Positions 8,206-16,789 of a stretch of DNA of 20,357 nt are shown piece after piece. The DNA comes from Zygnema cylindricum (lineage: Eukaryota; Streptophyta; Zygnematophyceae; Zygnematales; Zygnemataceae). The position numbers and the translations under genes were made by a program. Numbering within the stretch: position 1 is the stretch's first letter; each line of letters begins with the position of its first letter. The DNA is taken from contig JBBHKE010002565.1 of NCBI GenBank assembly GCA_037447655.1, positions 1 through 20,357 on the forward strand. Direction: 5' to 3'. The notes beneath the pieces are model-generated. The model did not search any database. It was not told the DNA's origin and worked only from the letters and a program-made list of their open reading frames with translations.

Positions 8206-9690
8206 CAAGGTGGATCACCAAAATAGGTAAGGTGGAAAGTACGTTCGTCTTGCAATCCCCGGAGGTGACAAGGAGCCACATTGATCTGATTTTCTTTGAT
8301 ACTCCACCCATCCTTCCCTTTAAGTGTCAAGACCCCCTTATTGGAGACTTCCACTTCCTTCAAAATCACCCTCCCCGCGGAAATGTCCAAAGTGTCCTTT
8401 TTCTGTTGCATCCGATAAACGAAATCCCCGGGTAGAAATCGCTGTTGCCGCGGGACAAAATTCCCGCTCCGGCGTTGCGAATACCTGAGTTGATCTCGGT
8501 GCTGAGCTGCTTGTAAATTCCCCATGGCCAGAGGAATTTTGCGGTGAAATGCCTTGGCTCTGTGGGCAATCAATTTTTCGACCGTTCCTTTGCTGCCCAT
8601 CTCCGGAAGGACCACTGCTTGGGCCGAGGCAGCGCCGGGGAGGATGGGATGCTGTCCGAACAAAATGAAATATGGACCGTAGGAATGGAGGGATGCTTGC
8701 CTGCTGAATTGGTACCCCATGGCGATCCTAGGCACCCTTCTATCCCACTCTCCTAGATCCTCTTCCACGGCATATTTACGTAGTGACCACTTCACTGTCT
8801 GCACGCACCTTTCGGCCAAACCGTCGGCTTGTGGGTGGTCTCGGCTGGTCAACCAGTGGTCGATGAGACACAATTCCAACAAGTTGGAGAATTCTCTCGC
8901 AAATTTAGAGCCGTGGTCGGTCAGAACTTCGGCTGGGGCCCCAAATTAGGAAAGCACTCTCTGCAAAAATGCGTCCCCAATAGCCTTGGACTCCTTCGTG
9001 TGTAAGACCACCAATTCGATCCACTTGGAAAAATGCTCTATCATTACCAACACAAAGCGGTTCCCTTGTCTGCTAGTGGGGAGAGGACCCAGCAGATCTA
9101 GAGACCACCGATAAAACATCCCCGTGATGGGAAGGGAATGAAGCTGAGCACCTCCCTTTTTGTCGAAAGCTGCTTTGACTTGGTCACAGGAGGAACACGT
9201 CTGCACAATCCGGTTGACTTGGGTCCACAACCCGTGCCACCAGTACAATCCTGCGACCAAGGAGGTGGTCCGTTTCTGCCGAAAATGGCCACATTGTTGG
9301 TCAAGGTTAAAAATAAGAGTCTCTCGGTCGGCCGGGGGAGGAACCACTTTCCTCATCCCATTTGCCCACTTCCGGATTAAGATGCCCCTTTCCCACTCGT
9401 ATGTCGCTATTCGTGTTTGCACTCGAGATAATTGCACTCCTGACAAATGCGGAAGAGGGAAACCTTGTTTGACCGTTTGGAGTGCATCGGGATCGTTCCA
9501 AATATCTTTCCGTCCGGCTCCTATTGGCGCCTGCCCCTCCACGTCTGCAGAGAAAGTAGACATTTCCCCCCCCAGATTGAGGAAGCCAAATAAAGGCAGA
9601 AGAAGCTCGAATGAGTCCCAAACTGATTTCAGGATCCTCATCATGGCGGGCCCCGGTGGAATCTAAGGGTCAGGATTTCTGCTAAGTCAA
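8206..9690 (-). pseudogene. Ty3/gypsy integrase
   Basis: Integrase joins element cDNA to the host chromosome. One frame with stops at about 9647 and 8946 carries the N-terminal zinc region (CGHFRQ, then CSSCDQVK near 9200-9177; the first His of the HHCC set appears replaced). The core has Asp in SLDLLGPLP at about 9098, Asp in VLTDHGSKF at 8918 and Glu in GLAERCVQ at 8813. The last two are 35 codons apart, as in a DD35E core, so all three acidic residues remain. The C-terminal part (GPYFILFGQHPILP, then a GDFVYRMQQKK beta-barrel region and NVAPCHL) leads into the PHD finger. The TAA at 8948-8946 splits the catalytic core. Confidence 0.9.
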
Positions 9691-10164
9691 TCAGCATTCC
9701 TATGAATCTCTCCGGCCCGGTGGATTATGTCGAAGTCATATTCTTGCAGTATTAACACCCACTTGGCGAGCTTGCCAGTGAGCTTGCTGTTCTCCATAAT
9801 CTAGTTAAGAGGCTGGTGATCCGTGATCAGAGTTAAATGGACTCCGTATAGGTATGGTCTGAAATGTTGGATGGCCCATACCGCCGCCAGTAATTCCCCG
9901 TGATAGCTGCTGTAATTCCCCTCCGCTCGGTTATTACTCCTACAGGCGTAAGCTACCACATATTCGGCACCAGCATCATCCAGTTGGGCTAAAACAGCTC
10001 CCAATCCAAACTGGCTCCAATCAGTGTAAAAGAGGAAGGGTCTTTGGTGATCAAGCATTCAAAGCACTGGGTGTTGCTTCAGGGAATCCTTGAGGAACTG
10101 GAAGGCAATCTGTTGCTCCTCCGTCCACTGCCACTCCTGGTCTTTCCGCAGCCACTGGTTTGAA
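9691..10164 (-). pseudogene. RNase H and connection domain (gypsy)
   Basis: RNase H removes element RNA from the RNA:DNA hybrid. The frame 10058-9801 reads FLFYTDWSQFGLGAVLAQ (first Asp), YHGELLAAVWA (Glu) and LITDHQPLN (Asp), the catalytic acids of gypsy RNase H. A TAG at 9800-9798 replaces what is normally Trp. The same frame then continues with KLAKWVLILQEYDFDIIHR and a degenerate NAD-x-LSR end near 9690. The 5' part (10164-10061) links to RT through the WQWTEEQQIAFQFLK stretch, interrupted by a stop at the RT end and another near 10061. Confidence 0.88.
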
Positions 10165-10166
10165 GG

Positions 10167-11262
10167 CTAAGCGTGGCTGCTAAATTCAGGGATGATTCTT
10201 CGATAATAGTTAGCCAGGCCTAAAAATGTGCGGAGTGCAGAGACGTCCTGAGGAGGGGGTAGGGCATCAAGGGCTGCAATTTTGACCATATGGGGACCCA
10301 CTGTCCCTGGTGTAACTTCGTGTCCCAGGTAAATAATTTTCTGCACCCCAAAAATTCCCTTACCTGGGTGACATTTCAAGCCCCCTGCTTGGAGAGCTCG
10401 GAGTACAATCTGTATGTGCTCGAGGTGTTCCTCGAAGGTCTTCGAGAAGATAATAACATCGTCGATATAGCATCGTGCACAGTCAATCCCCCGGAGTGCC
10501 TCGTCCATGGCTCGTTGGAATTTGGCTGGCGCATTCTTCAGCCCGAATGGCATGTAGAGCCATTCATACAACCTGGACCCTGCCCAAAAATCTGTCCTTT
10601 CCCGGTGCTTTGGCTCCATCGCGATCTGGTGGAACCCATTCTTCATGTCTAGTGTGGAGTAAATGGTGGCCCCGCCCAGCGAGTCAAGAATCTCTTCCGG
10701 GGTAGGCATTGGGTATCGGTCTGGTACAGTTGCCGTGTTCAGCATCCAATAATCTCCACACATCCGAAAGTCTACCGTTTTCCCAGATGAGTCCTTCTTC
10801 GGTGGGAGAACGGTTGGAGACGCAAATCCATGGAGTCCGGTACTTTCTTGAACCAATCCTGCTTCTACCAGAGTTTGTACCTTTGCCGTGATGAACTCTT
10901 TTTCCTTGAAACTGAGAGGGTACTGTTTCTACCAAACAGTAGACGTCTCGTCTATTAAATCAATTCGAAAAGGGGTTCCTTTGTAGATGCCTACGTCGGT
11001 ATCTGACCAAGAGAACACTTGTTTGTTCTTCTCCAACAGGTCGGATAGCTGGGCCTTTTGCTGAGGGTCCAACTGCTCCCCTAAGGTCCAATCCATCTTT
11101 CCGGGTTCCACCGCTGCCCAAGCCTCTGGGGGTCTACCCCAGCGGGAGATATCGAATTCCATCCCTACTTGCGGGTCTACCTCAGCTCCTCCCGTTAGAA
11201 TGTTGCCGCTAACAACTTCCGCTAAGCTGTCTCTCTTTGAGCCTCCGCTCCCCCCCAACTGA
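10167..11262 (-). pseudogene. Ty3/gypsy reverse transcriptase
   Basis: RT copies the element RNA into DNA. An N-terminal linker (11258-10929) with LLEKNKQVFSWSDTDV is followed by a stop at 10928-10926 and then, in the same frame, by the palm. Visible motifs are LPPKKDSSGK, FRMCGDYWMLN, STLDMKNGFHQI, WLYMPFGLKNAPAKFQRAMD and the catalytic YIDDV at 10469-10455, followed by KCHPGKGIFGVQKIIYLGHEV and the thumb segment RTFLGLANYYRRII. The catalytic Asp in LDMKNG and both Asp of YIDD are present. Gly and Trp in CGDYWMLN stand where most gypsy RTs have Val and Arg. The longest stop-free stretch is 229 codons. The MTase lies upstream in the same polyprotein. Confidence 0.92.
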
Positions 11263-11439
11263 GGAATCCCTTAATTTCGGTAAAATGCTGGGACTAGAAA
11301 ATTTTGATGATAAAAACTGTTTTCTTGCCTCCCTCCCCCGCTCAAGCTGCAAGTGGGCCTGCACCGCTAACAACTTTGGAGCTTGAAGGTAACGATCCCT
11401 TGACTGCGGGGACTGAAGGCTAGAGAAGGCCAGAGAATG

Positions 11440-12413
11440 TTTTATCACCCATGTTATTGCATTTAGATACATGCTTTGTCCGAGTAGGCTGCACCTTTGG
11501 AGGTCAGATATACCTGGTGCCGCCGTACTGGCCGGTTGGAATCCCATAGCTTGTTCTCATTCTTCCGCCGTTGGTGTTGTCCAAACTCCGCGTTTGCTGT
11601 CAAATATCATTCCTGCCGCTCCCTTTCGATACGCATGGCTATTGGGGAAGGAAACCAATGTTGGCAGTGCTCGCCGAGGTGCTCCTGGTTAGTTGCATTG
11701 AAGAACGGGGGACAATCAGCCTTAGTTACGGGAGTAGCCATCCGCCTTATTCCTAAAATTTGTTTCAGGGGAATCTGGGGATCTGTTTTGTGGTTCTGTA
11801 AGAGCTTGTTTATGACTGACAGAGGTATCAAATTGGTCCAGTACGCCCGAACTCTGTGAGCCCTAGGTCCCAGTTGAGTCGCATCGAAAACAAGTGGAGC
11901 TCCTAGAATCTGTTTGACTTTATTCCAGCTTTGTGCGACTTGTTTTCTCTTATCATCTCCCGGGTGGACATTCTCCAAAATGTACCCCACTGGTTGGTCT
12001 TCGGATTGCTGCAGCCAGGAAAGTAATTTGATCTTCTGCAAGAAGGTTTGAATTCGGCTATCCTGATGTCCCTCTCCTTTCCCGGCTAGAGAATATCCTT
12101 GACATGGCCATCCTGCAATCACAAAATCTACCCGCTCTAGCATAGCGAGATGTGGCTTAAGGATATTGTCTATATTTTGCGGGACACTTCGGTGCGATCT
12201 GCAGATGGCGAATATCGGAAGTTGCAAGGGATACAATTGGTGGTGTTGTTGGAGTCGGTATTCACTAACTGCCCGAGCATCTGGTGAAATTTCCACGGCC
12301 ACATATGACTCCACTTTATGCCCAGCCTTCAAGACAGCTTCGAGGTCCGAGCTAATTCCAGAAAATAAGGATAATATCCGGAGTCTAGAATCCGGAATAG
12401 ATAATAACACCAC
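11440..12413 (-). pseudogene. Retrotransposon-encoded C5-cytosine DNA methyltransferase, DNMT3-like
   Basis: Enzymes of this family transfer a methyl group from S-adenosylmethionine to carbon 5 of cytosine. A stop-free 268-codon stretch (12413-11607) contains motif I (LSLFSGISSDLEAVLKAGHK, SAM binding), an acidic VEISPDARAV, motif IV GWPCQGYSLAG with the catalytic Cys codon at 12104-12102, motif VI ILENVHP (Glu codon at 11975-11973) and a motif VIII-like QLGPRAHRVRAYWTN. After a stop at about 11606 and a frame change, the C-terminus reads AMGFQPASTAAPGISDLQR and LLGQSMYLNAITWVIKH (about 11554-11448), the motif X end of the fold. Order I, IV, VI, VIII, X is unpermuted, unlike DRM, and no CMT/MET1-type accessory domains are seen. 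It shares the reading frame of protease, RT and integrase. The core looks catalytically competent, but the C-terminus is broken. Confidence 0.9.
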
Positions 12414-12416
12414 TTG

Positions 12417-12808
12417 TCAATTGAATTTTTGATTTTCAGGCGGAACTTCCAAAGATTCCAACCGAGGTTCTTTTTCCTTCACAAAAACAGCTATCAAGGA
12501 TTTGTCCACTTCCCGCCGAAGTTTTGTTATTTGTAATAATCTGTCCTGGTATCCTTCTTCCCACGGCTTGGAAATAGGGAATTGCTATATTATGTCTGCG
12601 ATATCGGTGGCGCTGGCGAGCAGTTCCGTGGGTGTGTGAGTAGCATAGACGTGATAACATCCTGCGACGGGAGCATTATCTTTCCCCCTATTCCATAGAT
12701 CCAGAGGAACCACAACTTTGACTCCTTCGGGATCCTCAGGATCTTGAATAGTAAACTGCTCCTTCCACACACTTAATCCCATATTCACCCTTGTCTAAGT
12801 GGCCATTC
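12417..12808 (-). pseudogene. Linker between protease and MTase, unknown fold
   Basis: Roughly 125 codons in the protease/MTase frame are also conserved in the plus copy (about 572-969). The first half has MGLSVWKEQFTIQDPEDPE and VVVPLDLWNRGKD, then YHVYATHTPTELL. Beta-rich hydrophobic alternation suggests it completes or extends the protease. The second half has LLQITKLRREVDKSLIAV and a charged KEKEPRLESLE tail leading to the MTase. Stops fall at 12587-12585 and 12419-12417; the latter corresponds to an Arg codon in the plus copy. I do not recognise a named domain. Confidence 0.6.
12585..12587 (-). promoter_or_regulatory. Shared in-frame UAG with CAAUUC context (candidate readthrough stop)
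   Basis: The minus copy has TAG CAA TTC CCT here. The plus copy has TAG CAA TTC CCT at 791-802, at the homologous codon, although most other stops differ between the copies. UAG followed by CAA-UU resembles the CAR-YYA readthrough context known from tobamoviruses, differing only in the sixth base. It would separate gag-protease from MTase-RT-integrase. Common descent from one mutated source copy is an equally simple explanation. Confidence 0.4.
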
Positions 12809-12809
12809 C

Positions 12810-13086
12810 CTATAAAATCTCAAACTGGTTACCTTCCACCACCAGGAAGGGAAGCTGAATTCGGACCTTCTGACCAACGTCGTCGGCAGACTCTATTAAC
12901 ATAGCTTTCATTATTCCGTGTACCGGTTGGCTCCCACTGCTAACAGTACTTAGACAGATGTCACTGGGGAAGATTTCCGGTCGGAGTTCTTCAGGCATTT
13001 GCTGCAGAGCCGATGTGGTGATTAGATTTGGGAGTGCTCCTGTATCGACCACTGCATCTTGATACCCGCCTTATCCGTTGATTTAG
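12810..13086 (-). pseudogene. Retroviral-type aspartic protease (gypsy)
   Basis: The frame reads MVDTGALPNLITTSALQQM, with the catalytic Asp of DTGA at 13046-13044, then VSSGSQPVHG and the hydrophobic QLPFLVVEGNQFEIL before stops at about 12809 and 12795. The single DTG motif is that of a retropepsin monomer that works as a dimer and cuts the polyprotein. At the second stop the plus copy has TGG (ATWTR), showing a recent Trp-to-stop change. Homology with the plus copy extends about 40 bases upstream of the catalytic site, to ACGGATA near 13080, and then ends at the junction with the copia protease. Confidence 0.83.
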
Positions 13087-14278
13087 TAAAAAGGTGCTTA
13101 TCACGACACATATGCATGGATGCACTTACGTCGATAATCCATCCTTCCTATGGAGCTTCCCGAATTGCTCCGAGAGTGCACTTCTGTTTTCGAGGGATCT
13201 CCTTCTCCTCCAAACTCTCGTCAAGAAGAAGCTCCCCATCCTTCTCCTTAGAAGACTCATCTTCGGTCTCTCCTCTCACTTTTGTGACCACAAGTGCCTT
13301 CTTCTTCCCTCCGGAAGAACCCCCTGCACGGTTCTCTAGGAGCCTCACCTCTGATAGCTTAACATAATCCGCTATGAAATGTCCCGCCTTTTTGCAAAAA
13401 CAACAAAGAACCTTTGGGGGCCTTTGTCCTCCAAACTGATCTCTCTCTCTTTTGAATGGTTTCTTCAGATCCTTCCCCCATCGGTTTCCTCTTGCACCTA
13501 GAGCTTGGATGCTCTTTCCCCCTCTCCTAATCTCAATTTTGTTCTTTTGCACAAGTATCATTCGGACCACTGTGTTCTATTTCCATGAACTGTCACTCAT
13601 TTCTTGTACTCGGTACACTATGTTTTAATGCTCGTCGGGTAACTTCATGATGAGAGTATTTCCTTTCATCTTTATTGTACTTGTCCACCTGACACTCTCT
13701 ATCTCTATATACAAATAAGAGAGATCATTACAATGGTCTAATATCTTTCCCCCTTTGTAAATACAATTCCCCAACTTTTGTTCGTCCAAATGGAGCTCCT
13801 AAATAGTACCAGCTCTATAGACTTCCACCAAACTCACCCACAACTCTTCGGCCTTGTAAATGTGAAGATAGGGGGTTGCCAAAGCCTCACTGAGGTGTCT
13901 TAGAATGAAGTTTTTGGCAGCCATGTTGATGTCTTTCCACATTTGAGTATCGTTCTCCGCAGTCTTCACAACCGCCGCTCTATGTGCCGTGGTAATAGGA
14001 GCAAGAGGCGTCTCCTTCTCTTTCCTTTTTTCAGACACAATGTTGTCCCCATCATCTACCTCCAAGGCCATAGCAGGTGATGTAGCAGAAAACTTTTTTC
14101 CACCAAACCTTGGTAGAGTTCCCGAAGGTGGACGTTTCACTTGTCCACTGACAATACCCCAATATCGTTTTTCGCACAAAGCCCCCATCCTTATGGCTTC
14201 GCAATAGATAAACCCAGATCCATTAAAGGTGGGTACCCTAGAGGGTGGACCCATAACCTGCAATTTTGTTTCCTCCAT
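13087..14278 (-). pseudogene. Copia Gag, zinc knuckle and protease start (copia A, minus copy)
   Basis: A single frame (codons starting at positions 1 modulo 3) runs from MEETKLQVMGPP at 14278 to the protease at about 13090. It has VPTFNGSGFIY near the start, GIVSGQVKRP, NMAAKNFILRHL, ELWVSLVEVYRAGTI, then after a TAG YKGGKILDHCNDL and MKLPDEH. A zinc knuckle follows at about 13412-13370 (CCFCKKAGHFIADY), its last Cys replaced by Tyr. An acidic linker leads to WIIDVSASMHMC at about 13141-13106. Here the catalytic Asp (13132-13130) is kept but the usual Ser-Gly is Val-Ser. The frame then runs into the gypsy protease at 13086. The rest of copia pol is missing. Confidence 0.85.
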
Positions 14279-14529
14279 TGGAATACAAAATTCAGGAAGC
14301 CTCTAGATAGTTTTAGCTAACCCACTTCAAGCCACAACCACTGTTGCCCTAGAAGACAAACTAGTAGTGTGACTGCATCCTTGTGCAGCTTGGACTCTGC
14401 TGAGTCCGTAGGAAAAACAATCACTGAAAACGACCAACCAAATGAGGTTGCAAAGATGCCAAGTTTATACAAACTCTCAAAGGGAGAGAGGTCGCTACCT
14501 ACCAAAATCTCTAAGTCCTAAACCCCTCT

Positions 14530-14790
14530 CACAACCCCTATCTACTAACGTACCAACCAACCACACGACTTTAGAGTAGAGAAATTTTCTACGGTCGATG
14601 TACTTTCTATAGGGCCTCTGTACGGTAAGGCCATTGAGTGGACGCGTGTACACTTTTAACTCGTCCTTATGTTCTCTTGAATTCTCTTGACCAAATGTTA
14701 TCTCTCCGCGTGTTCCTAGATCACGCCAGGTCTAAAAACCGCCAAAGTGAACATTCTTGGATTTTAGTAGCGATATGTGTTGTCGGATCA
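14530..14790 (-). repeat. Copia A 5' LTR or leader (minus copy)
   Basis: This is the non-coding counterpart of 3972-4254, about 60-70% alike by eye. In element orientation it begins TGATCCGAC at 14790, directly after the stop of the unrelated frame at 14791. It ends around the GGACTTAG block near 14522, followed by TTTTGGTAGG, a possible primer-binding start. The region 14279-14529 between leader and gag is poorly conserved leader sequence. Confidence 0.5.
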
Positions 14791-16003
14791 TTAATCAACA
14801 TTTAATATTAGCCGTTGTGCGAGATATTGTTTGCACTCTACTGAAAACGACCATTTTCGGGTATGCCTCCTAAAGGTTTCAGGAGGTGGAGTTCCGAAAC
14901 TGGTGTAAGGGGAACGCTTGTTAGGAGGTGAGTAAGCAGGGACGTCGTGTTTGTAAGGTAAAACAGGTGGCTCCAAAGACCCCCGGACTGCTGCAGCGGG
15001 AGAAACGGATGGTGAAGGGCAGTCTCGGGGCTTTGTAGTAGGACCGGGAGAGTGAGAGGAAAGAGGAGGTGGAGAAGATGGGAGATCTGGAGATGCTCTG
15101 AGAGGTGGTGAAGTGGATGTTGACGACCTCAAGTGGATGTGGATCCTCTCATCTGGTCATAACTCCACCAAAGCCTCCTGTGCCGAAGACACCTCCATCG
15201 AGACCAAGGTTGGCTCTTCCCTAGGCTCAGTAGGAAAATCTCCACCCAAACCCCTCCTATTAGGTCCTGTTGTTTCCCCACTTTCCCGCTGAAGAGGAGG
15301 CTCTCGGCTAGGCCCTGAAGAAGGAACATCGGGCAATGTGCTTGCGAGAGAAGTTCCTAGAGCTGGTGCTTCGGCATGCGGCCCAGTCTTCGGTATAGGA
15401 GGGGTCTGCCCGCTCAGAATCCCACTTGTCCTTCGTTGAGCTTCGCAAATAAGCATCAATTCTTATTCCTCTACCTTTCTCCTTTCTACCTTCAATGCCT
15501 CTCAATCTACCGTGGCAGGTCCGGCCCCCGCTGTAGCCTGTCTTTGGGATTTTAGAACCCCCACTAGCTCCTTCGCCTTTTCGACCACTTTTTTGAGATC
15601 CGCTATCCCCACCCCCGAAATTTCGGGATCATTAGGTCTGGTCCGCCACCATGCCTTGAAAAAATCTTTTGGTCCCGTACCTGGAACTTCGGGATTGGTC
15701 AATTTGGATCGCCAAAGCCCTTTGGCAAGCAGACACGAGTTGCTGTAAGAGCAAGTTTCTCGGTTGAGACTGGCACAATAGTGGGGGACGTCTCCTCCTT
15801 GGGAAGAAGTGCGAATCTCCCTTTGCTGTCACGGTGGTCAAACCTCTTCCCCTCAATGGGTCTCGTGCTTCCCTCTCGATACCCGCTTCTCCTCTACGAG
15901 TCCATGAGGAGGTACGCCTTTGGGAGGGTTTGCTAGCAGCGTTGTCTTGAGAGGAAGATGGGGGAGGACGAGAATAGGGAGCTCTTTGGGACTGTTTTTG
16001 CAC
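14791..16003 (-). pseudogene. Pro/Ser-rich coding frame of unknown family
   Basis: One minus frame runs from about 15702 to 14791 with three stops (15504, about 15459-15466 and 15157). It is preceded from 16003 by a segment in shifted frames, basic and Ser/Arg-rich, starting MQKQSQRAPYSRPPPSSS. The more ordered part reads DFFKAWWRTRPNDPEISGVG, then a helical IADLKKVVEKAKELVGVL. Downstream is low-complexity Pro/Ser/Thr (ASPDLPSSPPPLSSHSPGP), ending in CKQYLAQRLILNVD. Long-range frame maintenance across stops indicates a formerly coding sequence, perhaps a gag or extra ORF of another retroelement. It has no zinc knuckle and no pol motif. It lies exactly between the truncated copia B RT and the copia A leader, so it arrived by insertion or rearrangement. 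Confidence 0.5.
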
Positions 16004-16009
16004 CGACTG

Positions 16010-16620
16010 TGAACAAATGCTTCCTCCCCTTGTATAACATATACAGAATGATATGAGCTAATAATCTTAAAACCTAGCCCAGTCAAAAACTAATATAACT
16101 TCAAATTCGATTGTCTGGGGGCTTGTTTCAGCCCATACAAAGATTTCATCACTTTACACACCAATTCCTCCTTTTCTATTTCCACATACATATCAAGTTG
16201 TTTCATGTAGACGGTCTCTTCTAATTTTCCATGCAAGAAAGCAATTTTGACATCGATTTGATGTATTTCCATATTCTCTTTAGCCGCTAGACTTAGCATG
16301 ATTCTAACAGTAGGAAATCTAACACCTGGATAGAAGGTTTCTTCAAAATCAATACCTTCTTTTTGATTATACCCCTTGGCCACTAGTCTTGCCTTATACC
16401 TTTGAATGGTGTTGTTCAGGTTCAACTTCACCTTGAATACCCATTTGCTGCCAATGGCTCTTCTTCTTGGAGGAAGATCCACTGACTCCCACGTTTGTAC
16501 CTCCATGATAGATATCATTTCATCGTTCCCATTCTTGATCCAATGATTTCTATCAAGTGATAAAAGGCCTCCTGAATTGTTAGAGGCTCCTCTGTAGCTG
16601 TAGAAAAAGCAAAGTGAGAG
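16010..16620 (-). pseudogene. Copia reverse transcriptase, N-terminal part (copia B)
   Basis: An open stretch at 16518-16090 reads WVFKVKLNLNNTIQRYKARL, VAKGYNQKEGIDFEETFYPG, IHQIDVKIAFLHGKLEETVY and KSLYGLKQAPRQ, all standard blocks of the RVT_2 family. The Asp of QIDVKIAFLHG, the first catalytic residue, is present. After a stop at about 16090 the next block (GLGFKIISSYHSVYVIQGEE) continues to about 16015. The sequence then leaves copia homology just before the expected YVDD catalytic loop. Upstream, 16790-16520 holds the poorly conserved integrase-RT spacer. It cannot encode an active enzyme. Confidence 0.9.
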
Positions 16621-16789
16621 CTTGCTTGAAGACGGCTGCTAGATCTCTTTCCCCTCAAAAATTATGAGGCTGAAATCGTTGGCAATCTCCAATTTGACTA
16701 CCTTCGTTGATTCGCGACCTGTGGTGTAATCGTTTGTTCCGCCTGAGCTGGAACTTGTGGTGAAGCCTCTTGTGAAGTCACTAAGGGAA

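Larger units (their letters stand above)
8004..13086 (-). mobile_element. Ty3/gypsy element with MTase and PHD finger, minus copy
   Basis: In element order: aspartic protease, linker, C5-cytosine MTase, linker, reverse transcriptase, RNase H, integrase and PHD finger. RT before integrase is the Ty3/gypsy order. Codons of protease, linker, MTase core, RT, RNase H, integrase and PHD all start at positions congruent to 2 modulo 3, so about 1,686 codons share one frame despite many stops. Only the MTase C-terminal motif lies in another frame. Gag and the 5' LTR are missing: the element starts abruptly at about 13086 against a copia protease. The copy is dead, but unusually complete in order. Confidence 0.9.

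Noticed and set aside
8206-8400. Chromodomain at the integrase C-terminus
   Set aside because: The residues after the barrel lack chromodomain aromatic-cage spacing; the cysteine/histidine pattern fits a PHD finger instead.
9160-9666. 168-codon plus-strand open frame
   Set aside because: Antisense shadow of the integrase N-terminal region; no domain of its own.
11440-12413. MTase as bacterial restriction-modification contamination
   Set aside because: It shares the reading frame with gypsy protease and RT on either side, and a second copy in this window has the same arrangement.
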